64,000 bases of DNA, from assembly GCA_965267505.1 (NCBI GenBank), contig OZ254081.1, positions 2,356,001-2,420,000 of the forward strand, in the 5' to 3' direction. Below the pieces are notes generated by a model, which worked only from the letters and a program-made list of their open reading frames with translations, searched no databases and was not told where the DNA came from. This DNA is from JANQHS01 sp965267505. Lineage in GTDB: Bacteria > Bacteroidota > Bacteroidia > Cytophagales > CCMP332. The translations under genes and the position numbers were made by a program. Shown one piece after another: positions 16,301-24,022 of this stretch; within the stretch, counting starts at the first letter, position 1, and each line of letters begins with the position of its first letter.

Positions 16301-17404
16301 ATGAAGAGAAGAAAATTTATAAATGCTGGTTTGCTTGGCGGTTTGGGGATCTCGACTGGAATTTCATGTGCACCTGAGGACAAAAACTCTATTCAAGATC
16401 AAAGTCTCGACTTTGGAAAGAAGTATAATTGGAAGCTTTTTACAACCTGGCCTCCGAACTTCCCCATCCTGGGTGAAGGGTGTGCTCTGTTCTCGGATTG
16501 GGTTTATCAAATGTCTGGGGGAAGAATGAAAATTAAGGTCTTCGGAGGGGGAGAAATTGTGCCTGCTCTTGAAACCTTTGAGGCAGTAAAAGAGGGAATT
16601 GCCGAAATGGGTAATTCAGCCTCTTATTATTGGGCTGGCAAGATTCCAAGTTCCCAGTTATTTGCGTCAGTACCCTTTGGCTTGAATGCTCAGCAAATGA
16701 ATACCTGGTTGCTGGCATATGGGGGTGAAGAATTATGGCAAAAGATCTATGAACCTTTTAATCTTATTCCCTTTCCAAGCGGAAACACCGGAGTTCAGAT
16801 GGGGGGGTGGTTTAACAAAAGGATCAACAGTCTAGATGACATCCAGGGTTTAAAAATGAGAATACCGGGATTAGGAGGAAAAGTTTGGGCTGCTGCGGGA
16901 GGAACGACGGTATTGGTTTCGGGCGGTGAGATCTATACGAATCTTGAAAGGGGGGTAATTGATGCTACTGAATGGATCGGCCCCTTTCACGATTATCTCA
17001 TGGGATTTCACGAGGTAGCCGACTATTATTATTACCCGGGTTGGCATGAACCCGGAACAGTATTTGAATCCTTGGTAAATCGAGAAAAGTTTCTCGCACT
17101 TCCTTCTGACTTGCAAATGATAATTAAGACCGGGTTATACCGTATGAATCTTTGGATTCTTAGCCAGTTCGAATTTAGGAATGCTGATTATCTCAAAAAG
17201 ATAAAAGAATCAGGGAAGGTAGAGATTCTTGAGTTCCCGGAACCTGTGCTTGAGAAATTGAAGCAGATCAAGGGTGAAGTCTTAAGGGAACTATGCGATT
17301 CTGATCTTAGCTCAAAAGAAGTTTATGATTCTCTTGTTGAATTCAAGAAACTTATGGGCGATTGGAATATTATTTCAGAAAAGAAATTTGCAGAGATCTC
17401 ATGA
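16301..17404 (+). CDS. TRAP-type solute-binding protein (DctP family), Tat/lipoprotein signal
   Basis: Extracytoplasmic receptor of a TRAP transporter. The N-terminus carries a twin-arginine-like motif, RRKFINAG (3-10), a hydrophobic stretch and a possible lipobox, GISC, with Cys23. The mature part (about 345 residues) shows DctP features: LETFEAVKEGIAEMGNSASYYWAGK, the ligand-arginine region LKMRIPG (about 187-193), and EWIGPFHDYLMGFHEVADYYYYPGW. The last resembles the 2-oxoacid-binding TakP group. No TRAP permease subunits (DctQ or DctM) lie nearby. The gene overlaps the parvulin-like gene by 4 bases (ATGA), so the two are translationally coupled. The family call is strong. The ligand (2-oxo acid or similar) is inferred from resemblance. 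Confidence 0.9.
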   Translation: MKRRKFINAGLLGGLGISTGISCAPEDKNSIQDQSLDFGKKYNWKLFTTWPPNFPILGEGCALFSDWVYQMSGGRMKIKVFGGGEIVPALETFEAVKEGIAEMGNSASYYWAGKIPSSQLFASVPFGLNAQQMNTWLLAYGGEELWQKIYEPFNLIPFPSGNTGVQMGGWFNKRINSLDDIQGLKMRIPGLGGKVWAAAGGTTVLVSGGEIYTNLERGVIDATEWIGPFHDYLMGFHEVADYYYYPGWHEPGTVFESLVNREKFLALPSDLQMIIKTGLYRMNLWILSQFEFRNADYLKKIKESGKVEILEFPEPVLEKLKQIKGEVLRELCDSDLSSKEVYDSLVEFKKLMGDWNIISEKKFAEIS

Positions 17405-17769
17405 GGAAGACCTTGATAATACTTTTAGTTCTTTTCAGTACTGTCGATCTTGCTTTTTCCCAGGAGCTAAATGAGGAACTGGCTCTACAGAAATGCCAAA
17501 TGATCCGCCAAAAGATTATCGAAGGGGCGGATTTTGGAGAAATGGCAAGACGATTTTCAGAGGATCCTGGAACTGCCTCAAGAGGAGGGGAGGTCGGATA
17601 TATGATGCCTGGCTCTCTCGTAGAAGAATATTGGAATGCGGCGTACGATCTTGAGAAAGGTCAGCTTTCAGAACCCGTCAGATCTAAATTTGGCTTCCAC
17701 CTGATTGAGGTTTTGGGAAAAAAGGGTGGGGCAATAAATACCCGACACATACTAATCATTCCAAAATAA
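17401..17769 (+). CDS. Short exported parvulin-type (PpiC) peptidyl-prolyl isomerase
   Basis: From the ATG at 17401 (overlapping the stop of the binding-protein gene) the product is 122 residues with signal peptide MRKTLIILLVLFSTVDLAFS. The body is most of one PpiC domain: DFGEMARRFSEDPGTASRGG, then GYMMPGSLVEEYWNAAYDLE, EPVRSKFGFHLIEVLG. The usual first strand (xxxRHILI) is missing at the N-terminus. Instead RHILIIPK appears at the very C-terminus, where SurA-like double-parvulin proteins would begin their next domain. It therefore looks like an internal segment of a longer two-domain protein, or a circularly permuted minimal domain. Its coupling to the binding protein suggests a folding role in the envelope. 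Confidence 0.75.
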   Translation: MRKTLIILLVLFSTVDLAFSQELNEELALQKCQMIRQKIIEGADFGEMARRFSEDPGTASRGGEVGYMMPGSLVEEYWNAAYDLEKGQLSEPVRSKFGFHLIEVLGKKGGAINTRHILIIPK

Positions 17770-17806
17770 GGGCCTGCAATAAATATGGTTGGCAATTAAT
17801 CTCTAT

Positions 17807-17821
17807 TGTCATAATTTGACA
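17807..17821. promoter_or_regulatory. Perfect inverted repeat TGTCA-N5-TGACA before the TerB-like gene
   Basis: TGTCATAATTTGACA has perfect 5-base arms and ends 4 bases before the ATG of the next gene. It uses the same half-sites as the dyad before lon (TGTCA-N3-TGACA) but with a 5-base spacer. Its position overlapping the start suggests an operator. Confidence 0.4.
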
Positions 17822-17825
17822 CTTG

Positions 17826-18185
17826 ATGATGGAATCAGACGATTATAAGATCGAAGTAATAGAATCCTGTGCTAGACTCACTTATGCAATTATAATGATG
17901 GATGGTGAGATCGATGAGGCTGAACAAAGAGTGATTTCAGAGAAATTATCTGTCACACCCATGATGGCCCCACTCCAAAAATTGATCGAGGATAAGCCAG
18001 ATATTATGATCACTGAGGCCTACCAGGATCTTCTGGGCCAGGTTAGAGATCTTGAAAATCCGTCATCTTATCAGCATCTTTTTGAATGCATGGAGGAGTT
18101 AGCTGATGCAGGGATGGTAATGGATGAGGATGACGCAGATATCCTTCAATCGATTCTGGAAAACCTAAAAAGCAAATTGAAGTAA
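17826..18185 (+). CDS. Small helical TerB-like protein
   Basis: About 119 residues, predicted all-helical and acidic. The pattern LTYAIIMMDGEIDEAEQRVISEKL near the N-terminus resembles TerB/DUF533-type domains, where a D-G-x-I-x-x-x-E motif opens a metal-binding helix. The C-terminal half ends in ILENLKSKLK. Start choice is uncertain: TTG 17823, ATG 17826 and ATG 17829 are all possible and none has a clear ribosome-binding site. It is followed directly (no gap) by the CoA-transferase gene, so the two are cotranscribed. Cytoplasmic; function unknown. The TerB link rests on a short motif and is moderate. Confidence 0.65.
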   Translation: MMESDDYKIEVIESCARLTYAIIMMDGEIDEAEQRVISEKLSVTPMMAPLQKLIEDKPDIMITEAYQDLLGQVRDLENPSSYQHLFECMEELADAGMVMDEDDADILQSILENLKSKLK

Positions 18186-19460
18186 ATGTACAAGGCTGTT
18201 GGCCCGGAGGAAGCTGTTAAAAATATAAAATCCGGGGACAGGGTCTTTATTCAGAGTGCCGCTGCTGCACCCCAGGCTTTAGTGAAGGCAATGAGTAATA
18301 GATCTTCGGAATTGAAAGGAGTTGAGATAATTCATCTTCATACCGAAGGAGTCGCCCCCTATGTTGAGGAAGGGATGCAAGATTCCTTTCGAGCAACCTC
18401 ATTGTTTATTGGGTCTAATCTTAGGTCTGCAGTAAATGAAGGAAGGGCAGATTATGTTCCGGTTTTTTTGAGTGAGGTCCCTCTTTTGTTTCGAAGAGGT
18501 ATAATTCCTATCAATGTTGCTCTCGTTCAGGTTTCACCCCCTGACCGACATGGTTTCTGCAGTCTTGGAATTTCAGTTGATGCAACCAAGGCGGCTATTG
18601 AAATGGCTCACCATGTTATTGCCCAGGTGAATCCGAGAATGCCCAGGTCTCATGGTGATGGACTAGTTCACATTTCAAAATTTGATTCCTTCGTAAATGT
18701 GGAGGAAGAACTTCCAGAGTCCAAGCCAAAGCAGATATCTGAAACCGAATTAAAGATTGGGCAAAATGTTGCCAGCCTTGTTGAAGATGGTGCCACGATT
18801 CAAATGGGGATAGGTGCTGTTCCGGATGCTGTTCTTAAAAGTCTTGAAGGCCATAAAGACCTGGGAGTTCATAGCGAAATGTTTTCAAATGGCATCATTC
18901 CCCTCGTGAAGAAAGGGATAATCAATGGCTCAAAAAAAACCAAGCATCCTGGTGTTGTGGTTGGTGGTTTTTTAATGGGTACGAGAGAGCTGTACGATTT
19001 CATAGACGACAATCCCCTTATCCGGATGCTTGATATTCAATATGTCAATGACGTACATGTTATCAGAAGGAATTATAAAATGACGGCGATTAACAGTGCC
19101 ATTGAGGTAGACCTCACAGGGCAGGTATGTTCTGACAGCATTGGTCAGACTTTTTATTCTGGTGTAGGAGGGCAAATGGATTTTATCAGAGGAGCTTCCC
19201 TGTCAGAAGGCGGAAAGCCGATAATTGCTTTGCCTTCAATAACCAGGAAAGGGGAGAGTAGGATCTCGAAAATGTTAAAACAGGGAGCCGGGGTTGTTAC
19301 AACCAGGGCACATGTTCATTTTGTAGTTACTGAACATGGAATTGCGCATTTATTTGGCAAAAGCATCCGCCAAAGGGCAAAGTCTTTAATTTCCATTGCT
19401 CATCCTGATCATCGAGAAGATCTTGAGCGATTTGCTCACCAGCTTTATTCTAATCTTTAG
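18186..19460 (+). CDS. Acetyl-CoA hydrolase/transferase family CoA-transferase
   Basis: A 424-residue family I CoA-transferase of the 4-hydroxybutyrate/acetyl-CoA hydrolase type, which moves CoA between acyl groups through a glutamyl-CoA intermediate. Recognisable segments are QVSPPDRHGFCSLGISVDA (about 118-136), GIGAVPDAVL (about 205-214) and HSEMFSNGI with the presumed catalytic glutamate (about 226-234). Further on come FYSGVGGQMDFIRGA and the C-terminal VVTEHGIAHLFGKSIRQRA. Length is normal. It directly follows the TerB-like gene, and its stop overlaps the stop of the convergent yceI gene by 4 bases. Specific substrate unknown; acetate/acyl-CoA exchange is likely. Confidence 0.9.
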   Translation: MYKAVGPEEAVKNIKSGDRVFIQSAAAAPQALVKAMSNRSSELKGVEIIHLHTEGVAPYVEEGMQDSFRATSLFIGSNLRSAVNEGRADYVPVFLSEVPLLFRRGIIPINVALVQVSPPDRHGFCSLGISVDATKAAIEMAHHVIAQVNPRMPRSHGDGLVHISKFDSFVNVEEELPESKPKQISETELKIGQNVASLVEDGATIQMGIGAVPDAVLKSLEGHKDLGVHSEMFSNGIIPLVKKGIINGSKKTKHPGVVVGGFLMGTRELYDFIDDNPLIRMLDIQYVNDVHVIRRNYKMTAINSAIEVDLTGQVCSDSIGQTFYSGVGGQMDFIRGASLSEGGKPIIALPSITRKGESRISKMLKQGAGVVTTRAHVHFVVTEHGIAHLFGKSIRQRAKSLISIAHPDHREDLERFAHQLYSNL

Positions 19461-20062
19461 TCCTTCTGCTTGAAATAAAGCAGGTAGTCCAGGGTAAAAT
19501 CATCATAGATGAAATTATCCGCTGCACTTTCGAAGAAACTTTTTGACTTGTACCTGATCCCGTATTTGGTTCTGTCGATTACCATTTGACCCTGAAACTT
19601 TACTTCTCCTCCCTGATCTTCCAATCGTGTTGAAAACTCAATTGGAAGGGAAATTCCCTTAATGGTCAGATCTCCTTTCAATGAGGCAAGTTCACCTTGA
19701 ATATTGCTTAGAACGGCTACTGGAAACGAATCTACACTGAAGAAATCCTCATCCTTTAAATGGTCCAATAACTTTTTATTGTATTTAGGACTTTCAATAT
19801 CCGTGCAGGTCATGCTCTTCATGTCCACATTGATCCGACCGTTTGAAACTTTCCCTTCACTAATTGTTATGGAACCCGATTTCACAGAAATAAAACCTTC
19901 ATGCCCTCCGGCAATTTTTTTTCCAGTCCATTTGATCTTTGATTTTTCTGGGTCAAGATCAAGTACCTGAGCTTGTAGGCTCGCTGAACAAAAAACAAGA
20001 AGGAGTAGGCTAGCCTTTAAGAATTTCGTTTTCAAAATTTTCAATTGAATCATAGACATCAA
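19457..20062 (-). CDS. YceI family periplasmic lipid-binding-like protein
   Basis: A lipocalin-like beta-barrel family (YceI) of exported proteins that bind isoprenoid-type lipids in characterised members. A signal peptide ends near SASLQAQ. The mature part shows the family pattern: DPEKSKIKWTGKKIAGGHEG, then GRINVDMKSMTCTDI, LKGDLTIKGISLPIEF and DRTKYGIRYKSKSFF. The start is ambiguous. The ATGs at 20062 and 20053 overlap the upstream LOG-family gene by up to 53 bases; a TTG at 20035 would give a compact signal peptide, MKTKFLKASLLLL. Cotranscription with that gene is likely. Confidence 0.88.
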   Translation of the reverse strand: MMSMIQLKILKTKFLKASLLLLVFCSASLQAQVLDLDPEKSKIKWTGKKIAGGHEGFISVKSGSITISEGKVSNGRINVDMKSMTCTDIESPKYNKKLLDHLKDEDFFSVDSFPVAVLSNIQGELASLKGDLTIKGISLPIEFSTRLEDQGGEVKFQGQMVIDRTKYGIRYKSKSFFESAADNFIYDDFTLDYLLYFKQKD

Positions 20063-20552
20063 AAAGTTCGATCACCGACTGATCAATGAAACCTTTTTCT
20101 ACCATATAACTCAATTGGCTCATCATGTGTTCATAATATCCTTTGAAATTAAGGACGGCAATTTTCTTCCTATGGAGTTTCAGCTGCTTCCATGTCAAAA
20201 TTTCAAAGAACTCGTCCATGGTTCCAATCCCTCCAGGAAGAATCAAAAAAGCATCGGCAAGCTTTTCCATTATCTCTTTCCTTTCATGCATGGTCTGAAC
20301 GATGAGCAATTCTGAGACACCGGTATGACCCACCTCAAGATCATTTAGGAAGGAGGGAATCACCCCAATAACCTCAAGGCTTCTCTTGGTCATGGAGTCG
20401 GCCAAGGCTCCCATGATACCAATACTACCCCCTCCATAAACCATTCGAACCTTATGGCGAACAAAGGCTTGTGTAATCTGATCAACTAAAGTTTGAATTT
20501 CAGGGTCTTTGCCTACCCTTGAGCCGCAGTAAATGGCTACGCTTTTAACCAT
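20010..20552 (-). CDS. LOG family (TIGR00730) nucleoside 5'-monophosphate phosphoribohydrolase
   Basis: A 180-residue Rossmann-fold protein of the Lonely Guy/YvdD type, which cleaves the ribose-base bond of (cytokinin-like) nucleoside monophosphates such as AMP. Diagnostic features are AIYCGSRVG near the N-terminus, VYGGGSIGIMG (about 38-48) and the catalytic PGGIGTMDEFFEILTW (about 106-121), with the conserved PGGxGTxxE. Length is standard. It is preceded by dnaA on the same strand with 6 bases between, and followed by the overlapping yceI gene. The natural substrate in bacteria is usually unknown, and annotation as lysine decarboxylase would be wrong. Confidence 0.9.
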   Translation of the reverse strand: MVKSVAIYCGSRVGKDPEIQTLVDQITQAFVRHKVRMVYGGGSIGIMGALADSMTKRSLEVIGVIPSFLNDLEVGHTGVSELLIVQTMHERKEIMEKLADAFLILPGGIGTMDEFFEILTWKQLKLHRKKIAVLNFKGYYEHMMSQLSYMVEKGFIDQSVIELFDVYDSIENFENEILKG

Positions 20553-20558
20553 GCCTGG

Positions 20559-21962
20559 TTAAGTGGCCTTTACCTTAAGGCTCGCCTCCATTTCTCTCAT
20601 GGATTCTGCAAAGCGCTTATCGGTATCGATCATGTCATTAACAGAGTTTATGGCGTGGATTACAGTACTATGATCCCTTCCTCCGAAATGATAGCCGATC
20701 ACCTTTAAAGAATGGTTGGTGTATTCTTTTGCAAAGAACATGGCAACCTGCCTGGCTATTACGATCTCTTTCTTTCTGGTTTTAGCCCTTAATGATTCAG
20801 GGGTAACCTTGAAATAGTCGGCAATATACTTCTGCAGGTAATCAATACCCACCTCAGTTTCAATATCCTGTACAATTTTTTGTAGAGCTTCTTTTGCCAA
20901 TTCCAGATCGATCTCTTTTCTATTCAGTGTTGCTTCTCCAATAAGAGAAACCAAAACACCTTCAAGTTCCCTGATGTTCGTATCAACGGTATAGGCGAGG
21001 TATTCCAAAACATTATTAGGAATATTGGTACCTTCCTGCTCCATTTTCCTTTGGATGATAGCAGATCTGGTTTCAAAACCCGGATTCCTTAAATCCGCGG
21101 TTAAGCCCCATTTGAATCGTGACAGCAATCTCTCCTGAAGCCCTTTTAAACTTTTGGGGGGACAATCGCTGGTCATTACAATCTGCTTTCCGCTTTGATG
21201 CAATTGATTGAAAATGTGAAAGAAAATATCCTGAGTTTTTTCTTTTCCAGCTATAAACTGGACATCATCTAATAAAAGAACATCAAGATTCAGATAATAT
21301 GAGCTGAATTCCTGGACCCTATTGTTCCTCAATGCATCAATGAATTGATTGGTGAACTTCTCAGATGAGATATAAAGAACACTTTTGGTAGGGTGGTTCC
21401 TCCTAATTAGGTTTCCAATTGCCTGGATCAAGTGAGTTTTTCCTAATCCAACTCCTCCATAGATAAACAAAGGATTGAATGAAGTTGATCCTGGTCTTTC
21501 TGCGACTGCCAAGCCAGCCGACCTTGCCAATCGATTACAATCTCCTTCTACATAACTCTTGAATGAGTAATTGGGGTTCAGGGGATTATCGAAAAAGAAA
21601 TTAAAGTTGTGGGCATCCTTAGGGCCTACACCCATGATGCTGCTGTTGTTACTGATCTGTTGGTTTGCAGGGAAATTTAATGTGCCTGCTTCCTTGATGT
21701 CGTTGCCTTGATCAACAACAACAGAATACTCCAGACTGCTGTCAGCTCCCAGCTCCTTATCAAGAACTTCCTTGATCTTGGAAGCGAAGTGCTCCTCCAG
21801 GTACTCATAGAAATAAGGACTAGGTACCTGAATGGTTAGAGTTGAATCTTTTAATGAAACGGGAGTAATGGGTTGGAACCAGGTCTTGAAGCTTTGAGTA
21901 CTAACGTTCTCCTTAATGTGGTTAAGGCAGTTCTCCCATAAAACGCGTACTTGTTCCGTCAT
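20559..21962 (-). CDS. dnaA: Chromosomal replication initiator DnaA
   Basis: Binds DnaA boxes at oriC and melts the origin. The 467 residues have the N-terminal DnaB-contact domain I (LWENCLNHIKENVS...FKTWFQPI), a variable linker of about 50 residues, and AAA+ domain III with Walker A GGVGLGKTH (169-177) and Walker B LLLDDVQFIAG. C-terminal domain IV carries the DNA-binding signature GGRDHSTVIHAI. All key residues are present and the length is normal. It is read away from a 356-base AT-rich spacer containing a perfect DnaA box, so autoregulation or an origin at this site is plausible. Confidence 0.97.
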   Translation of the reverse strand: MTEQVRVLWENCLNHIKENVSTQSFKTWFQPITPVSLKDSTLTIQVPSPYFYEYLEEHFASKIKEVLDKELGADSSLEYSVVVDQGNDIKEAGTLNFPANQQISNNSSIMGVGPKDAHNFNFFFDNPLNPNYSFKSYVEGDCNRLARSAGLAVAERPGSTSFNPLFIYGGVGLGKTHLIQAIGNLIRRNHPTKSVLYISSEKFTNQFIDALRNNRVQEFSSYYLNLDVLLLDDVQFIAGKEKTQDIFFHIFNQLHQSGKQIVMTSDCPPKSLKGLQERLLSRFKWGLTADLRNPGFETRSAIIQRKMEQEGTNIPNNVLEYLAYTVDTNIRELEGVLVSLIGEATLNRKEIDLELAKEALQKIVQDIETEVGIDYLQKYIADYFKVTPESLRAKTRKKEIVIARQVAMFFAKEYTNHSLKVIGYHFGGRDHSTVIHAINSVNDMIDTDKRFAESMREMEASLKVKAT

Positions 21963-22111
21963 TTAAAAGCCTGGTTTAAATCGTTTTCAAAACCTGGTAA
22001 GCAACCCTAATTTTTTTAAGGGCGAAGACAAAGCTGATAAAAAATGAAAGATAAAAAAAGTGGAAAAGGACTTGTTTTTTTCGATTGCTTTTTAAGGCTG
22101 CTTCAGGGCAG

Positions 22112-22120
22112 TTATCCACA
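22112..22120 (+). promoter_or_regulatory. DnaA box (perfect TTATCCACA)
   Basis: An exact match to the canonical 9-base DnaA-binding site, 150 bases upstream of the dnaA start, immediately followed by an AT-rich tract. It may mediate dnaA autoregulation or form part of oriC. Only one perfect copy is present. Confidence 0.6.
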
Positions 22121-22151
22121 TTCATTTTCTTTAAAAAATTATAAAAAAACC

Positions 22152-22170
22152 AAATTTGTACAACAAATTT
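22152..22170. repeat. 19-base palindrome in the dnaA upstream region
   Basis: AAATTTGT and ACAAATTT are perfect 8-base arms around ACA, lying 31 bases from the DnaA box within the AT-rich stretch. It could be an operator or part of a DNA-unwinding element. Confidence 0.5.
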
Positions 22171-22318
22171 AATTTTGAATAAATAAAGAAATAATTTAAC
22201 TATTTTGATCTATCGAAATTTTTTGTGATTGCTACTAAAATCGGGTTATTTTGATTTCAATTTTAAAGCAGGGGTCTAAGGATTTTCATCCAGATCCGGC
22301 TTTAGATATTTGACTTAG

Positions 22319-24022
22319 ATGGGATTGTTTACTGATTTTCAAAAGCCTGACCCAGGTAGGTGGGAGGAACTGTTTAAAGAAAGCTTAAAAGGAAAATCTC
22401 CTGAGGATTTTCCCTTCACATATGGTCCTGTTACTTTATCACCAATAAATTCGGCTCAAACCTTAGGTGATTTTTATAAAGGGCAAGGGGTAAAAATTCC
22501 AATATATGTGTCTGATAATCAGAATATTGAAATAATTCCCTCGATAGATCTTTACCAATTAGGACCCTGGGTAGCATCTGATCAATTCAAGGAGTTTTTA
22601 CAGGAGCGAGGGATTACAACTTTGTCAGTACGTATAACCGGGCCTGAAGTAAAACAATTAGCAGAGAAACTGAAAATACTTAAGGCTTCCGGAGTACCAA
22701 AGCTGCATTTCGAAATAATCTATGATAGAGGCCTGGATCTTTTGGGCTTGACCCAGGATCTAAAGGATTTGAATTTTGATAGGAATAGAATCAAGCTAAT
22801 GGCTCTTGATCTTGTTTCCTTTTTTATATCTGGGGGGATACTTGATGAATTAAAAGCCTGGCTTGAAAATGTCCAACTTTTCTTTTCTGGTGCAAAACTC
22901 ATTTTTTGCGATTCTGAGTCCATAATTCAAATGGGAATTGAGCCGCATAAGGAGCTGGCCTTTCTTTTGGGATTAGAAGTGTTGATTGCCAAATTAATAG
23001 AGGGTGGGAGTCTTGAGAATCAGGGAATTGAGTTTCGAATTAACCCAGGAACAAACCTGTTTGGGGGGGCGGCAAAACTCACTTTATGGAAGTCTCTTTC
23101 TGCAAGAATTGCCGAGAGGATTCCCGAGCTTGATAAAGTTATTGTTTCAGCACTGGGACTATCTGATTTTGAAAATGGGATTTTCGAGACCGAGAATAAT
23201 ATACTTAGGCAGAGTTCACAAATAACCTCAGGGCTGATTTGTGGTTACCAGAAATTTTACATTCATGCTTATGACTTTCTAAAGGACCAAAACCCAAATA
23301 ACGGCTTGAGGACCAGCCTGGATTTGGTGGCCCTTTTGGATAAAGAAGGAAGACTTGGAAGAGTTGAGGACCCGTTAAGGGGAAGTTACTTCTTTGAAGA
23401 GCTATTGTCCCGCCTTGCTTCCGAAAGCTGGAAAGAGTTTCAAGAAATTGAAAAGGCGGGAGGAGTTGGAAGCCCCGATTTTGATAGCCAGAGTCTTTTA
23501 AATGAGGGATTACAAAATATTGGGAGGCAAAAACAAGGATTTGAAACCGTTGCCTTGTCGAGAGTCGGTGAAAATCTTTTTCCGAAGGTGGAAGGGAGTT
23601 CTTTGGAGTCTGTTGTGGTGGATGAAGTTGAAGAGCTTTTAAAGTATTCCAATCGCGTAAATGTTGAATTAAATCAATTGCGATTTAATAACTTAAAAAG
23701 GCGGCCTATTGGAATTATTAAGCTTGAAGATAACCCGGCTTCCAATTCCTCATTGGTTTCCCTTCAAAATAAGTTGGCAAGCATTGGGTTTGCTAATCGA
23801 GCATTAGAACCTATTGAAGAGGGCCGGAATTTTTCGTGTATAATATTACTACCTGGAACTGTAAAGGAAGATTTTCCTAATTTCTCAGCTCCTCTCTTGT
23901 TTTATGGTGAGTCCGGTGAAATTCCAAAAGAGTTAGAAAACGAGGTCACCTCACTTTTATCACCTAGAGTTGCCAATCTCCTTGAATTCGGAATGGAAAT
24001 TGAAAAATTACTTGGCAAATGA
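22319..24022 (+). CDS. mutA: Methylmalonyl-CoA mutase small (beta) subunit
   Basis: Non-catalytic partner of the heterodimeric adenosylcobalamin enzyme interconverting succinyl-CoA and (R)-methylmalonyl-CoA. The 567 residues align in style with MutA: FTDFQKPDPGRWEELFKESL at the start, FPFTYGPVTLSPI, then a TIM-barrel region with FRINPGTNLFGGAAKLTLWK and DPLRGSYFFEELL. The C-terminal cobalamin-binding region is degenerate and lacks the DxHxxG motif, as expected for this subunit. It is shorter than many MutA proteins (about 620-640 residues), mainly in the C-terminal part. It overlaps mutB by 4 bases (ATGA), so the two are translationally coupled. Confidence 0.9.
   Translation: MGLFTDFQKPDPGRWEELFKESLKGKSPEDFPFTYGPVTLSPINSAQTLGDFYKGQGVKIPIYVSDNQNIEIIPSIDLYQLGPWVASDQFKEFLQERGITTLSVRITGPEVKQLAEKLKILKASGVPKLHFEIIYDRGLDLLGLTQDLKDLNFDRNRIKLMALDLVSFFISGGILDELKAWLENVQLFFSGAKLIFCDSESIIQMGIEPHKELAFLLGLEVLIAKLIEGGSLENQGIEFRINPGTNLFGGAAKLTLWKSLSARIAERIPELDKVIVSALGLSDFENGIFETENNILRQSSQITSGLICGYQKFYIHAYDFLKDQNPNNGLRTSLDLVALLDKEGRLGRVEDPLRGSYFFEELLSRLASESWKEFQEIEKAGGVGSPDFDSQSLLNEGLQNIGRQKQGFETVALSRVGENLFPKVEGSSLESVVVDEVEELLKYSNRVNVELNQLRFNNLKRRPIGIIKLEDNPASNSSLVSLQNKLASIGFANRALEPIEEGRNFSCIILLPGTVKEDFPNFSAPLLFYGESGEIPKELENEVTSLLSPRVANLLEFGMEIEKLLGK

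Larger units (their letters stand above)
21963..22318. other. dnaA-mutA spacer: candidate origin or dnaA control region
   Basis: The only gene-free stretch above 300 bases. It is strongly AT-rich (for example 22121-22210) and contains one perfect DnaA box, a second weak 7-of-9 match (TTTTCCACT, minus strand, near 22061), and a 19-base palindrome. No tRNA, small ORF or terminator is seen. It lies between divergent genes (dnaA minus, mutA plus), so it also holds both promoters. Confidence 0.4.
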
